Positions 33,341 to 42,314 are shown, counted from the first letter of the stretch. The stretch is DNA of 64,000 nt from Oscillospiraceae bacterium (GCA_022769565.1 JALEJQ010000031.1:1-64000), one strand, 5' to 3'. Notes: a model not told the origin generated them from the sequence alone. Numbers and translations are program-made.

Positions 33341-35740
33341 TTAGAAGTCGCTGATGATGTTGCCTATATCCAGAATAATGGTAATGGAGCCGTCGCCAAG
33401 GATAGAACAGCCTGCCATACCGTGCTGTTTAACATTGAAGTTGTTGAGCAGAGAGGAGAAAGGCTTTACAACTACCTGCTGCTCGCCGATAAGCTCGTCG
33501 GCAAAGATGCAGGCGCACTTGCCCTCCGCTTCAACAAGGATAACGATACCTTCGTAAAGGTCGGATGTGCCGGGAGTAAGGTCATAGGTCTCATACAGTC
33601 TGATAAGAGGGAAGCACTCGCTTCTTATCATTATCATTTCCTTGCCGTCTGTGTCCTTTACAAGCTGGTTGGGCTTTACCTTGAAGGATTCTCTGATAGA
33701 ATTGATAGGGATAGTGAATATGGACTGACCGACGGAAACTTCCATACCGTCCACAATGGAAAGGGAAAGAGGTATCTTGATAGTAAATGCGCTGCCCTCG
33801 CCCCACTTTGAATCAACGGAAACACTTCCGCCTATCTTTTCAATGTTCTTGCGCACAACGTCCATGCCAACGCCTCTGCCGGAATACTCCGTTACCTGTT
33901 CGTTGGTGGAGAAGCCGGGGAGCATTATCATATTGAATATTTCCTTGTCGGTATATTCGCTCATAGGCTTTGTGAGAAGACCGTTCTTTTCAGCCTTTTC
34001 AAGCACTCTTCTTGTATCTATGCCTGCGCCGTCGTCGGCAATGACAATGATTACCTCGTTGGAGGAGTTGTAAGCGGAAAGGGTTATCTTGCCCTTTGCA
34101 GGCTTGCCCCTTGCGATACGGTCTTCAACGTTGTCCTCGATGCCGTGATCCATGGAGTTTCTTACCATATGCATAAGGGGGTCGTTGAGCTGGTCGATAA
34201 TGGACTTGTCAACTTCCGTTTCCTCACCCTCGAAGATAAGGTCAACGTCCTTGTTCAGCTTTACCTTCATATCGCGGACGATACGGGTCATTTTATTGAA
34301 TGCGCCGGAAATAGGCACCATTCGGATAGACATAACGGTGTCCTGAAGCTCGGAATTCAGCTTGCGGAGCTGACGGGCGGACTTCTGGAAATTATCAAGC
34401 CTCAGACCCTTAAGGTCGGGGTTGGAGGTAACCATTGCTTCGGTGATAACAATTTCTCCCACAAGGTCAAGAAGGGTGTCAAGCTTATGCAGATTTACGG
34501 AAATAAGGGACTGCTTTGCGCCGGAACCCTTGTTGCCCAGCATATTGTTTATCTGCTCCACAGATTTCTTTTCTGCGGCAGCAGGAGCGGCAGCCTTAGA
34601 AGCAGCCTGTGCGCCCGTATTTGCGGCAGGAGCGGCAGCCTGTGTGGGAGCAGCAGCCTGAGGTGCGGGAGCGGAAGTGCCGGAGGAAAGTATCTCGCAG
34701 CGCTTTACGTTGGGGCTGGAATGGATGGTTCTTATAACAGCCTTGGGGTCGTTTGCCTCAAAATGCAGCATAAAGCCGTTGTCTATGATAGTCTGCGCAG
34801 CTGCGGAGTTGTTCTCTATATCGGCAGGCTCGTAGGTGAGCTTTGTGCAGCTGTCCTTGATATTGTTGACAACGATGAGCGCACGGAGATTTTCCATTTT
34901 GCACTCTTCCTCGAAGGTCACCTTAACGTTTATGGTGCCGGTAAGCTCGATAACAGCCCCCATTTCAAGGACTTCGTAGGATTTTACGTTTGAAGTTTCG
35001 CCGATAAGGTTAAGTATGGAGTCGATGTCCATATCACAGGAAGGCTTGAACTTAACGATAAAGCCGTTTTCGATAATGTCCTTTGCGGTATCGGGGTTGT
35101 TTTCGATGTCCGCAGGGATATATTCCAGCTTGTCGCAGTCCTCGGCAATTTTATTTACAACGAGGAGCGCACGGAGATTCTCCATTTTGCAGTCGTCATC
35201 AAAGATTATCTTTACGGTGGTAAGCTCATGACCTGCGGAAGCCTGAGGCTGTGCTGCAGCAGACGGAGCGGAAGACGCAGCAGGTGCAGAAGCAGCAGGA
35301 GCCGCATCAGCCGCAGGCGCACTGCCGCCGTTCTTAAGGGCAGCGGCAAAGGCCTTTATCTTGTTCATAGCGTCACTGAAATCGGTGGGAGTGTATTCTT
35401 CCTCCTGTATAAGCTCTATCTCCGCTTTAAGCAGGTCGGAAGCGTTGAACACAAGGTCGTAAAGGCTTCTCATATCGCTTATAACGGGGTTTTCCTCTCT
35501 GATTATGTAGAACATATCCTCGATGCTGTGGGCGAGCTTGGACATATTGTCAAGACCCATCATTGCCGAGGAGCCTTTTATGGTGTGCATCGTGCGGAAT
35601 ATCTCGTTTATTTCCTCCGAGGAAAATCCGCTTTCGTTTTCGGTTTTCATAAGTATCTGGTCAAGCTGTTCCAGCAGGGAAGTGGACTCGAATATAAACA
35701 TATCCACCATTGATTCCATGCCGGCTTCAAATTTTGCCAT
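33341..35740 (-). CDS. cheA: Chemotaxis histidine kinase CheA with duplicated P2-like module
   Basis: Start placed at ATG 35740 (MAKFEAGMES) after GGCAGGTG, giving 799 aa. P1/Hpt domain with phospho-acceptor His52 (RTMHTIKGSSAMMG). An Ala/Pro/Ser-rich linker leads to two successive ~90-residue P2-like units sharing CKMENLRALLVVN and EPADIENN-type segments, then a second Ala/Pro linker. P3 dimerisation (SLISVNLHKLDTLLDLVGEI), P4 ATPase (DPLMHMVRNSMDHGIE, FSTNEQVTEYSGRGVGMDVV) and P5 CheW-like domains follow. It phosphorylates CheB and a CheY not encoded here. P2 normally docks CheY/CheB, so duplication may give two docking sites. Confidence 0.93.
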   Translation of the reverse strand: MAKFEAGMESMVDMFIFESTSLLEQLDQILMKTENESGFSSEEINEIFRTMHTIKGSSAMMGLDNMSKLAHSIEDMFYIIREENPVISDMRSLYDLVFNASDLLKAEIELIQEEEYTPTDFSDAMNKIKAFAAALKNGGSAPAADAAPAASAPAASSAPSAAAQPQASAGHELTTVKIIFDDDCKMENLRALLVVNKIAEDCDKLEYIPADIENNPDTAKDIIENGFIVKFKPSCDMDIDSILNLIGETSNVKSYEVLEMGAVIELTGTINVKVTFEEECKMENLRALIVVNNIKDSCTKLTYEPADIENNSAAAQTIIDNGFMLHFEANDPKAVIRTIHSSPNVKRCEILSSGTSAPAPQAAAPTQAAAPAANTGAQAASKAAAPAAAEKKSVEQINNMLGNKGSGAKQSLISVNLHKLDTLLDLVGEIVITEAMVTSNPDLKGLRLDNFQKSARQLRKLNSELQDTVMSIRMVPISGAFNKMTRIVRDMKVKLNKDVDLIFEGEETEVDKSIIDQLNDPLMHMVRNSMDHGIEDNVEDRIARGKPAKGKITLSAYNSSNEVIIVIADDGAGIDTRRVLEKAEKNGLLTKPMSEYTDKEIFNMIMLPGFSTNEQVTEYSGRGVGMDVVRKNIEKIGGSVSVDSKWGEGSAFTIKIPLSLSIVDGMEVSVGQSIFTIPINSIRESFKVKPNQLVKDTDGKEMIMIRSECFPLIRLYETYDLTPGTSDLYEGIVILVEAEGKCACIFADELIGEQQVVVKPFSSLLNNFNVKQHGMAGCSILGDGSITIILDIGNIISDF

Positions 35741-35875
35741 ATAAAACACCTGCCTGTCTGCATTTTTTGTATTTTTGACGGTTTTATTGAAAACGGGTCT
35801 TGCCGTTCGCCTTCAATAATGGTATAATAAGTATATTATAAGTAATAAAGCTGCCGTCTGCACTATATATTTTAT

Positions 35876-35904
35876 ATTATACTACAAAAATTTCATAACT
35901 ACAA
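35876..35904 (-). promoter_or_regulatory. Candidate promoter for the cheAWRB operon
   Basis: Minus strand: TTGTAG, 17 bp, TATAAT, giving a leader of about 130 nt before cheA. The 35741-36081 gap is AT-rich and serves both divergent operons. A second TATAAT on each strand at 35823-35840 has no good -35. No sigma-28-type flagellar promoter was found. Confidence 0.45.
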
Positions 35905-36087
35905 GTCAAAATCTTCAATATAAGAGATTCTGATGTAAAAATTTTTGAAAAGATTTTCGGTCATTTTTAACAAATTTGTACAAAAAACGGCTTGCTTTAT
36001 GTATATCCAAAGTCAATTGAGCAGATACAAAAATCAATGTGGAAAACTCAATAAAAATGTGCAAAACGACGAAAGGGGTATTTGACA

Positions 36088-38211
36088 ATGGCTGAGCTGC
36101 TTAATATTACTACTCCCATAACGCCGAAAAACTACGAATTTTCAAACAAAAATCTTCAGCAGCCCCAGACCGACCAGGTCTTTAACCTTGGCGACACCAG
36201 CAGGGTGCAGAAGCCTTCGGAAAGAACGGAGGAATATGCCAATCAGGACACTAAGGACGGGGGTTCCCTAAGCGTTCAGGTATCTTCCGCAAAGGATCCT
36301 GCCGCCGCAATGGGTGTGCTGCGCTCTATCGTGGGGGAAAGCACTCTTTCGGCGCTCAGGAGCGAGGGAAATGCGGACATTCTTAATAAAGTTACAGAAT
36401 TTGCCAACGAGGTAATGCTTGCGCCGGGAAATCTTGCGGCGGATATGGTGTCCCAGGAAAAGGAATCCACGGTCTACAGCGACCCCATATGGTCTCAGAT
36501 GAAGGACATACTTGTTAACGGCGGTTCGGACGAAACGGGAGAAGCGGTGCTCCAGTTCACAAAGGCTGTTTCCGACGCTGCGGCAAGAGATGATATACTT
36601 ACCTCCGTTGCCTCCAACCTGCGCTACCTTGCAGACAAGGCTGCGCCCTCAAGAGCCTTTGCGGAACAGCTCCGTGCGGCGGCGGACGCTCTTACAAAGG
36701 AAAATTTCACCGATATGAAGGGCGAGATACTTTCCATGCTGAACGACCTTCGGGGCAGCCTGCTTATGAACGACAGCACGGAAAACCTTATTTCCCTTGC
36801 CATATACAATTTATCACGCTTCAACGGCAGCGTTTCCGCCCTGGGCGAGAGCTTCAATGCCGTTCTTGATATGACAAGCGACCAGAAGCAGGCGGACGCT
36901 CTTCGTCAGCTTTTTATGCAGTACATAGAAAATGCCGACCTGCCTACGGACATAAAGCTGGCTTCCCTTGACAGCATTGTGCAGGGTTCGGCTTCGCCCC
37001 TGAGCTCACTTTCGATAATGGCGGAAAAGCTGGGTGCTGCTATGAACAATTCCTCCGTTCCGGCAGGCTATTTGCAGGAACAGCTGGCAGGCATCGCTCC
37101 CGACGGCGGGCTTGAATCTCTGAGAAGCCTTTTCTCCCTTATGCTGCCGGGAAGCATGAGCGGCGCGCTCAACAACATACTTAAAAGCTACGATTCCACG
37201 GGCAACGTTGCTTCTCTTATAGACAGGCTTGGCATAATGATAAACTCTGTTGACGATATGGACAAGAAGACCATGCTTGCGGACAAGGCCAACGAGATAC
37301 TGGCAAACCTGCCCTTCCTTGAAAAGGACGTTTCCTTTGCTTCCGATTCAATACTTAATCAGCAGTCACTTGTTATGCTGTCGGAAAAGCTGGGACAAAA
37401 CCTTAACAGTGCTCTGAACAACGTTTCACCCCAGGCGCTTTCACAGATGCTTTCCGCTGCGGACACCTCGGGCGGCTCCGCTGCAATAAGAGCGGCGTTT
37501 GAAATGCTGCTGCCCCAGAACTCCACGGGTGAGCTTAACCTGCTGCTGAGAAGTTTTAACGCAACGGGAAATCTTAACAAGCTGATAGACAACCTCAGCA
37601 TTGTTCTCAACTCCGTGCAGGATATGGATAAGAAGATAATGCTTGCACAGACAATGAACGAGATACTGGGCAATCTTACAAAGGCGGAGGGAATAAACTA
37701 CAAGCCGCCTACGTCCATGGCGAATCTAATGGATTTTCTCTCAAAAAATATAAACGATCCGTCGCTTAAATCCCTTTCTTCAATGAGCAGGTCGGACATT
37801 ATGCAGGGGCTTCTTGCCGCACCGGGAGCGCTTACACCCCTGCTTCATTACCTTGTTCCCGTCAATGACGGCGGCTTCAAGGCCTTCGGCGAGCTGTGGG
37901 CAGACCCCGACGCAGAGGGCGGCGGAGCAAAGGACGCAAAGCACATTTTCCTCTGCTTTGAAATAGAGGATGTGGGATATTTTGAGCTTGAACTGAGAAG
38001 CCTTGACAAAAAGCTGAACGTGCAGCTTCTCTGCCCCTCGGGAACGGAGGGCGTTTTTGGCAAAATGAAGGAGTTTATACCGAAAATAGCCTCCCAGAAC
38101 GGCTATAACGCCGAGGACACAAAGATAGGAACGGTAGTAAAGCGCAGAGACCTTTCGCAGGTGTTCCCCAAAATACAGGATAAAAGGAGCGGTCTTAATG
38201 TCAAGATATAG
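36088..38211 (+). CDS. FliK/YlqG-like protein with internal duplication
   Basis: Start set to ATG 36088, 9 nt after AAAGGGG; the track's TTG (36082) is less likely. 707 aa. No signal peptide. The middle contains a tandem ~120-residue duplication: AEKLGAAMNN / SEKLGQNLNS, SGALNNILKSYDSTGNVASL / TGELNLLLRSFNATGNLNKL, and DDMDKKTMLADKANEILANL / QDMDKKIMLAQTMNEILGNL. The C-terminal ~85 residues (DVGYFELELRSLDKKLNVQL) resemble the flagellar hook-length control domain of FliK. The overlapping small FlhB-C-like gene downstream supports the FliK relation, as in the ylqG-ylqH pair of Bacillus. Function outside flagella is unknown. Confidence 0.6.
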   Translation: MAELLNITTPITPKNYEFSNKNLQQPQTDQVFNLGDTSRVQKPSERTEEYANQDTKDGGSLSVQVSSAKDPAAAMGVLRSIVGESTLSALRSEGNADILNKVTEFANEVMLAPGNLAADMVSQEKESTVYSDPIWSQMKDILVNGGSDETGEAVLQFTKAVSDAAARDDILTSVASNLRYLADKAAPSRAFAEQLRAAADALTKENFTDMKGEILSMLNDLRGSLLMNDSTENLISLAIYNLSRFNGSVSALGESFNAVLDMTSDQKQADALRQLFMQYIENADLPTDIKLASLDSIVQGSASPLSSLSIMAEKLGAAMNNSSVPAGYLQEQLAGIAPDGGLESLRSLFSLMLPGSMSGALNNILKSYDSTGNVASLIDRLGIMINSVDDMDKKTMLADKANEILANLPFLEKDVSFASDSILNQQSLVMLSEKLGQNLNSALNNVSPQALSQMLSAADTSGGSAAIRAAFEMLLPQNSTGELNLLLRSFNATGNLNKLIDNLSIVLNSVQDMDKKIMLAQTMNEILGNLTKAEGINYKPPTSMANLMDFLSKNINDPSLKSLSSMSRSDIMQGLLAAPGALTPLLHYLVPVNDGGFKAFGELWADPDAEGGGAKDAKHIFLCFEIEDVGYFELELRSLDKKLNVQLLCPSGTEGVFGKMKEFIPKIASQNGYNAEDTKIGTVVKRRDLSQVFPKIQDKRSGLNVKI

Positions 38212-38479
38212 AAAGCCTGTCACAAACGGCGCCGCAGTAGCGCTGAAATACAACCCCGAACAGGACTACACTCCCGTTGTGGTAGCTTCGGGTCACGGCA
38301 AGGTTGCGGAAAGAATAATAAACCTTGCGGAAGAAAACGGCGTACCTGTGTTCAGAGATGATTCCACGGCGGCAATGCTGACGATGCTTGAAGTGGGACA
38401 AGGCATACCGCCGGAGCTTTATCAGGTTGTGGCAGGTATATATGTGCAGGTAATGCAGCTGGCGAAAAAGAACCTTTAA
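38198..38479 (+). CDS. Small FlhB C-terminal-domain homologue (YlqH-like)
   Basis: 93 aa, overlapping the previous gene by 14 nt. It matches the cytoplasmic switch domain of FlhB/YscU: AAVALKYNPEQDYTPVVVAS, then ERIINLAEENGVPVFRDDST and LTMLEVGQGIPPELYQVVAGI. The autocleavage motif NPTH is not kept (YNPEQ in the corresponding stretch). Without membrane domains it cannot be a complete FlhB. It is the YlqH type found in many Firmicutes next to a FliK-like gene. Its role is unknown; binding to the FliK-like partner is a fair inference. Confidence 0.8.
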   Translation: MSRYRKPVTNGAAVALKYNPEQDYTPVVVASGHGKVAERIINLAEENGVPVFRDDSTAAMLTMLEVGQGIPPELYQVVAGIYVQVMQLAKKNL

Positions 38480-38484
38480 AGGAA

Positions 38485-38518
38485 TTTGGAATGTGGAGAG
38501 TGGAATGTGGAATTATGG
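38485..38518. repeat. Short TGGAATGTGGA direct repeat
   Basis: TTGGAATGTGGAGAGTGGAATGTGGAATTATGG, a duplicated TGGAATGTGGA word just after the FlhB-like gene. Low complexity; no function seen. Confidence 0.5.
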
Positions 38519-38569
38519 TATAGCCTGCGGCTATGTTATTTTTACAAATTTTTGTACTATAATAAAGAG

Positions 38570-38620
38570 ATCGCCGATGAAACAGCTTGAATAAAACTGT
38601 TTCATCGGCGATTTTTCATT
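38570..38620 (+). terminator. Strong terminator after the FliK/FlhB-like pair
   Basis: ATCGCCGATGAAACAG and CTGTTTCATCGGCGAT form a perfect 16-bp stem with an 11-nt loop, followed by TTTTCATTTTTAT. It also lies directly 3' of the convergent TM2 gene. Confidence 0.9.
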
Positions 38621-38621
38621 T

Positions 38622-39050
38622 TTATCTGACATAATAAGGATTAGGCTTAAGCAGGATTATAATGCAATCAATTATCCAGCCTATGCCGCATAATCCGAAT
38701 GTAAAAAGATACAACAGTCCGCTGCCGATCTTGCCCTCATAGAATTTGTGCACTCCAAAGAAACCAAGGAACAGACAGAGGGCAAAAGCCACCCATTTAT
38801 TGATCGGCTTCCCCATATACCCGGCCCCCACAGCGGCAACATTGGAGTTAACATTGGTATTTTCGTTGTTGATAACGATCTGCGGCTGGGCTGCCTGCTG
38901 CTGTGCAAGCTCCTCGACCTGTCTGCCGCAATGAACACATAAAACTGCGTCCTTGGGAATTTTGCTTCCGCAATGCTTGCAGAATTTCATATTGTCCATG
39001 GGAACGCTTTCGGCAACATTCCCGGTATTTGGTGTAGAATTTTCGTACAT
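38622..39050 (-). CDS. Zinc-ribbon and TM2 domain membrane protein
   Basis: Start set to ATG 39050 (MYENSTPNTG), behind GGGAGATGGG; 142 aa. Residues 22-45 are a zinc ribbon (FCKHCGSKIPKDAVLCVHCG), followed by a Gln/Asn-rich linker, then a TM2 domain with two membrane helices (KWVAFALCLFLGFFGVHKFY and GLLYLFTFGLCGIGWIIDCI). The architecture is common in Firmicutes; the TM2 family has no assigned biochemical function. Monocistronic. Confidence 0.85.
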   Translation of the reverse strand: MYENSTPNTGNVAESVPMDNMKFCKHCGSKIPKDAVLCVHCGRQVEELAQQQAAQPQIVINNENTNVNSNVAAVGAGYMGKPINKWVAFALCLFLGFFGVHKFYEGKIGSGLLYLFTFGLCGIGWIIDCIIILLKPNPYYVR

Positions 39051-39174
39051 AATCCCATCTCCCGTGTATTTTTTGTTCATTATAGCACGTTTTGTTCTAA
39101 AAGTCAATAGAATAATTCATTCTAAGATAAAATTGTTGCATAAATGCACATATTATTAATGAGGGTGAATTATT

Positions 39175-39387
39175 ATGTATGAACGGATAAGAAATTTACG
39201 GGAAGATATGGACCTTACGCAAATGCAGGTGGCAGAGGTGCTTCATTGCAGCCAGCGGACTTACAGCTATTACGAATCGGGAGGACACGACATTCCTACG
39301 GGTACACTTGTGATGCTTGCGGATCTTTATAATGTTTCAATAGATTATCTTCTGGGAAGAACTGACAAAAAAGAGGTCAACAGGTAG
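39175..39387 (+). CDS. XRE-family helix-turn-helix regulator
   Basis: 70 aa, essentially a single HTH_3 domain: RIRNLREDMDLTQMQVAEVL, recognition helix CSQRTYSYYESGG, and the closing LADLYNVSIDYLLGRTD. Likely a small DNA-binding repressor. RBS GAGGGTGA. No adjacent target operon is clear; the sigma factor gene follows after a terminator. Confidence 0.88.
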   Translation: MYERIRNLREDMDLTQMQVAEVLHCSQRTYSYYESGGHDIPTGTLVMLADLYNVSIDYLLGRTDKKEVNR

Positions 39388-39474
39388 CGCTTTTGGGGTC
39401 GCAAAGAACAGTGTTCTTGTAAAATTTATTTTCCCTAAAGTATTAAATATCGTAAAACTACTCGCAGTAAACTT

Positions 39475-39526
39475 AAAATCAAGCCTTAAATGTTTAAAAT
39501 CAACATTGAAAGGCTTGATTTTTTGC
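39475..39526 (+). terminator. Terminator after the XRE gene
   Basis: AAAATCAAGCCTT and AAGGCTTGATTTT form a stem of about 13 bp with a ~21-nt loop, followed by TTGCTTTG. It separates the XRE gene from the sigma factor. The rest of the 39388-39682 gap is AT-rich with the sigma promoter at its end. Confidence 0.8.
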
Positions 39527-39626
39527 TTTGTTTTGTGAAAATATACAAAATTGAATTTTAAACGCAACAAAAAGCCGTTTTTTTGACACTATTTATATGA
39601 CAGGTCTTTTAAGGGAGAAGATTTTG

Positions 39627-39635
39627 TGGTATAAT
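39627..39635 (+). promoter_or_regulatory. Extended -10 promoter for the sigma factor gene
   Basis: TGGTATAAT, an exact TGnTATAAT. The -35 region (TTTTAA) is weak. A TTGACA at 39583-39588 is too far for this -10. A self-recognised ECF promoter could not be identified by eye. Confidence 0.5.
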
Positions 39636-39682
39636 GTTATTATTAATCAGTCGCCCTTGGGCGGATGAGAGGTGATAACTGC

Positions 39683-40219
39683 TTGAAAAACACGGACTTT
39701 GACAAGTGTGTGAAAAAAGCGAGGGAAGGCGATGCGGACGCATTCGCAGAGCTGTATTCCCTTGTATATAAAGATTTGTACCGCATTGCTCTTATAAACC
39801 TTAATAATAATCAGCACGATGCTTCCGATGTGGTTAGCGACACTGTCCTGGAAGCGTATTCTTCCATAAAAAAGCTCAGAGATGAAGCAGCATTCAAAGC
39901 CTGGATAATAAAGATCCTTACTGCAAAGATAAAAAATAAGCAGAAGGAATATATAGAAAGAAATAATTTCAGGCAGGATCTGGATGAACTCGACAGTGTA
40001 GAACAAGAGAAGTCCGAGGAGATAGATTATAACGGATTGGAAATAATGGAAGAGTTCGCAAAGCTGGGAGAGGAAGACAGACTTGTTTTATCGTTAAGCG
40101 TTGTTTCCGGCTACAAAAGCGAAGAGATCGCAGGAATGCTCGGTATGTCTGCAAATACCGTCCGTTCTAAAGCGGCAAGAGCAAAGATAAAGCTGAAACA
40201 GATGCTTACGGAGCGCTGA
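39683..40219 (+). CDS. ECF-type RNA polymerase sigma factor
   Basis: The start is a TTG at 39683, 8 nt after AGAGGTG; the track's ATG 39665 contains that ribosome site and is unlikely. 178 aa: sigma region 2 (AFAELYSLVYKDLYRIALIN, NQHDASDVVSDTVLEAY) and region 4 (EEDRLVLSLSVVSGYKSEEI, GMSANTVRSKAARAKIKL), joined by a short acidic linker. It would direct RNA polymerase to stress promoters. The gene 19 nt downstream encodes a membrane protein with an anti-sigma-like N-terminus, so activity is probably held in check at the membrane. Confidence 0.9.
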   Translation: MKNTDFDKCVKKAREGDADAFAELYSLVYKDLYRIALINLNNNQHDASDVVSDTVLEAYSSIKKLRDEAAFKAWIIKILTAKIKNKQKEYIERNNFRQDLDELDSVEQEKSEEIDYNGLEIMEEFAKLGEEDRLVLSLSVVSGYKSEEIAGMLGMSANTVRSKAARAKIKLKQMLTER

Positions 40220-40238
40220 TGGAAAGGAGGTTGGAATT

Positions 40239-42293
40239 ATGACATTCGATGAAAAACTTAATGAGCTTATAAGCGAGGTCGAGGTTCCCGATGAACTCTC
40301 GCCTCAGAATATTGCGTTAATGCTCAAAGCTAAAAACGCTCAGTCCAAAATGGAAGCGGAACACAGAAATATAAAAGCCGCTCCTTCAATCGCTGCACAA
40401 CGACGTATCATTATTACAAGGACTGCTGCCGCCGTTGCTGCCTGCGCAGTTTTTGCTACGGCCGCTATCGCATTCGGCAGGAATAACGACGACGTGGGAC
40501 AGATAGAGGATCAGATAGATTATAATGCGGTCTCTCCCGAATCCTACGATGATCTTTACAACATTTATACGGGTATCTATCTCGGCGGAACTGCTCCCGA
40601 AGAAGAGGAACAGACAGGCACGGAAACTGCTCCTGCCGGCGACGAAGACCCCGTTATTTCCGACGCAGAAGCTGCGCCGAGAGAAATGCTTTCCGAGCTT
40701 TCCGCATACGATTTTTCCGGTGCTGCAGACAGCAGAGTCTCCGAAGCGGATATTGTTAAATCCGACGGAACGAACCTCTACTGTATCGCAGAAGGAAAAC
40801 TTTACATTGTTTCTCTTGAAACTATGGAGGTCGTGGCAGAAGTCGAAAACGACCTTAATCCTCCCGTTGAGCTTTATATCGAGGGAGATACGCTCATTCT
40901 TGTATCGAAGGAAAACGAGGAAGTCCTTGTAACAGACAGCTCCGAAGCTGCCAAGGATGCCCTCGGTCCGCAGTCAGACTCTTCTCAGACGGCGCCCGAT
41001 GTTCCAGCAGAGGCAGCCGGCACTCACTCAAATGCGGACAGCAGCTCATATTCCGGCTCCGAAGCGGGAAAGGTAAACCGCACCAACGTTGTTGTTGATT
41101 TTTATAACATCAGCGACAAGACAAACCCTGTGCGCACCGCTTCCTACAAGCAGAACGGCAGATATACGTCTTCAAAGATAGTCGGAGGAGTGCTTTACAC
41201 CGTAACGGGTTATTCCGATTACAGGACGGCACCCCTCGACAAGGAAGCCGACCTCGACAGCTATGTTCCCGCATACTTTATCAACGGAAACAAGCATTAT
41301 GTTGCGGCGGAGGACATTACAGTTCCTTCCAACGCCAACAGCACGGACTACACGGTAGTTTCAGCCATAGATCTCGGTTCGCTTTCCGAACTTAACGCCA
41401 CCGTCAAGGCTGTTCTCGGCAGCAGCAGAAATGTTTACTGCTCCGCAGATACACTTTATATAGTAGGCGTGGGCAAGAGCAAGGATAATTCCGACTACAG
41501 CATCGTTACCAGCTTTGACCTTTCCGATGAAAGCGGCATAAGCTACAAAGCCAGCGGTTCAATTGCCGGCAAGGTGATAGGACGCTGCAGCATGAACGAG
41601 TATAACGGACTTTTCCGCATTGCTTCGGAGATAACCGATGAAAACGGTACGACTTCCGTTTCGCTTTACGTCCTTGATGAAACTCTTACGGCGGTAAACA
41701 GCGCCGGACAGCTTCTTTCGGGCGAAAAGGTATCCGCTGTGCGCTTTGAGGAAAATTATGCAAGCCTTTACACAGACAGCAGCGAGCCTGCGCTTGTGAT
41801 AGATCTTGCAAGTGATCCTCCGGTACAGGCACAGTCACTTGCAGGCGCTTCCGCTTACCTTTACAGCTACTCAGAAGACAAACTTCTGGGTCTTGGCGTT
41901 AAGGAGGACGGCTCCGCTCTTACTCTGACCATGTACAGCGCAGAAAACGGTCTTATGTACCATACGGTCAGCTTTGCCGAGGGTCTTGACAATATAAACT
42001 CAAAGGCTCTTAAAGACAGGCGTGCGATACTTATTGACTCTGAGAACGGCATTATAGGTGTTCCCGTTTACAGCCACACGGAATTCGGCACAAAGAATCA
42101 GTATTGTGTTTTTGAATATGACGAAGAAAACGGCTTTATCTCAAAGGGCACCATTGAATACAACGATCTTGACGACGAAAAGGTTTTTGAAAGAGCTGCT
42201 GCAGAAAACGGTATGCTTTACATTTCAGGCGGTTCAAGAGTTGTATCGGTTCAGCTCAGTGATTTAAAGGTCGTAAATGTAATTGAATTCTGA
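40239..42293 (+). CDS. Membrane-anchored beta-propeller protein, probable anti-sigma partner
   Basis: 684 aa. The N-terminal ~60 residues are cytoplasmic (TFDEKLNELISEVEVPDELS), followed by one membrane helix (about 67-85, TRTAAAVAACAVFATAAIAF). The large outside part fits the C-terminal beta-propeller family of secreted bacterial proteins: SEADIVKSDGTNLYCIAEGK, TYKQN-type strands and repeated blade motifs to the end (LYISGGSRVVSVQLSDLKVV). A Ser/Glu/Pro-rich insert lies near 240-280. Immediately following an ECF sigma gene with AAAGGAGG, it is likely the regulator holding that sigma factor, an inference from position and topology. Confidence 0.75.
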   Translation: MTFDEKLNELISEVEVPDELSPQNIALMLKAKNAQSKMEAEHRNIKAAPSIAAQRRIIITRTAAAVAACAVFATAAIAFGRNNDDVGQIEDQIDYNAVSPESYDDLYNIYTGIYLGGTAPEEEEQTGTETAPAGDEDPVISDAEAAPREMLSELSAYDFSGAADSRVSEADIVKSDGTNLYCIAEGKLYIVSLETMEVVAEVENDLNPPVELYIEGDTLILVSKENEEVLVTDSSEAAKDALGPQSDSSQTAPDVPAEAAGTHSNADSSSYSGSEAGKVNRTNVVVDFYNISDKTNPVRTASYKQNGRYTSSKIVGGVLYTVTGYSDYRTAPLDKEADLDSYVPAYFINGNKHYVAAEDITVPSNANSTDYTVVSAIDLGSLSELNATVKAVLGSSRNVYCSADTLYIVGVGKSKDNSDYSIVTSFDLSDESGISYKASGSIAGKVIGRCSMNEYNGLFRIASEITDENGTTSVSLYVLDETLTAVNSAGQLLSGEKVSAVRFEENYASLYTDSSEPALVIDLASDPPVQAQSLAGASAYLYSYSEDKLLGLGVKEDGSALTLTMYSAENGLMYHTVSFAEGLDNINSKALKDRRAILIDSENGIIGVPVYSHTEFGTKNQYCVFEYDEENGFISKGTIEYNDLDDEKVFERAAAENGMLYISGGSRVVSVQLSDLKVVNVIEF

Positions 42294-42314
42294 CATCTCT
42301 ATAAATACAAAATA

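Noticed and set aside
34145-34993. 282-aa plus-strand ORF opposite cheA
   Set aside because: Low-complexity Cys/Gly/Ser-rich translation caused by the Ala/Pro linkers of CheA on the other strand.
35741-36081. Sigma-28 flagellar promoter for the chemotaxis operon
   Set aside because: No TAAA-N15-GCCGATAA-like sequence was found on either strand; a sigma-A-like TTGTAG-17-TATAAT fits better.
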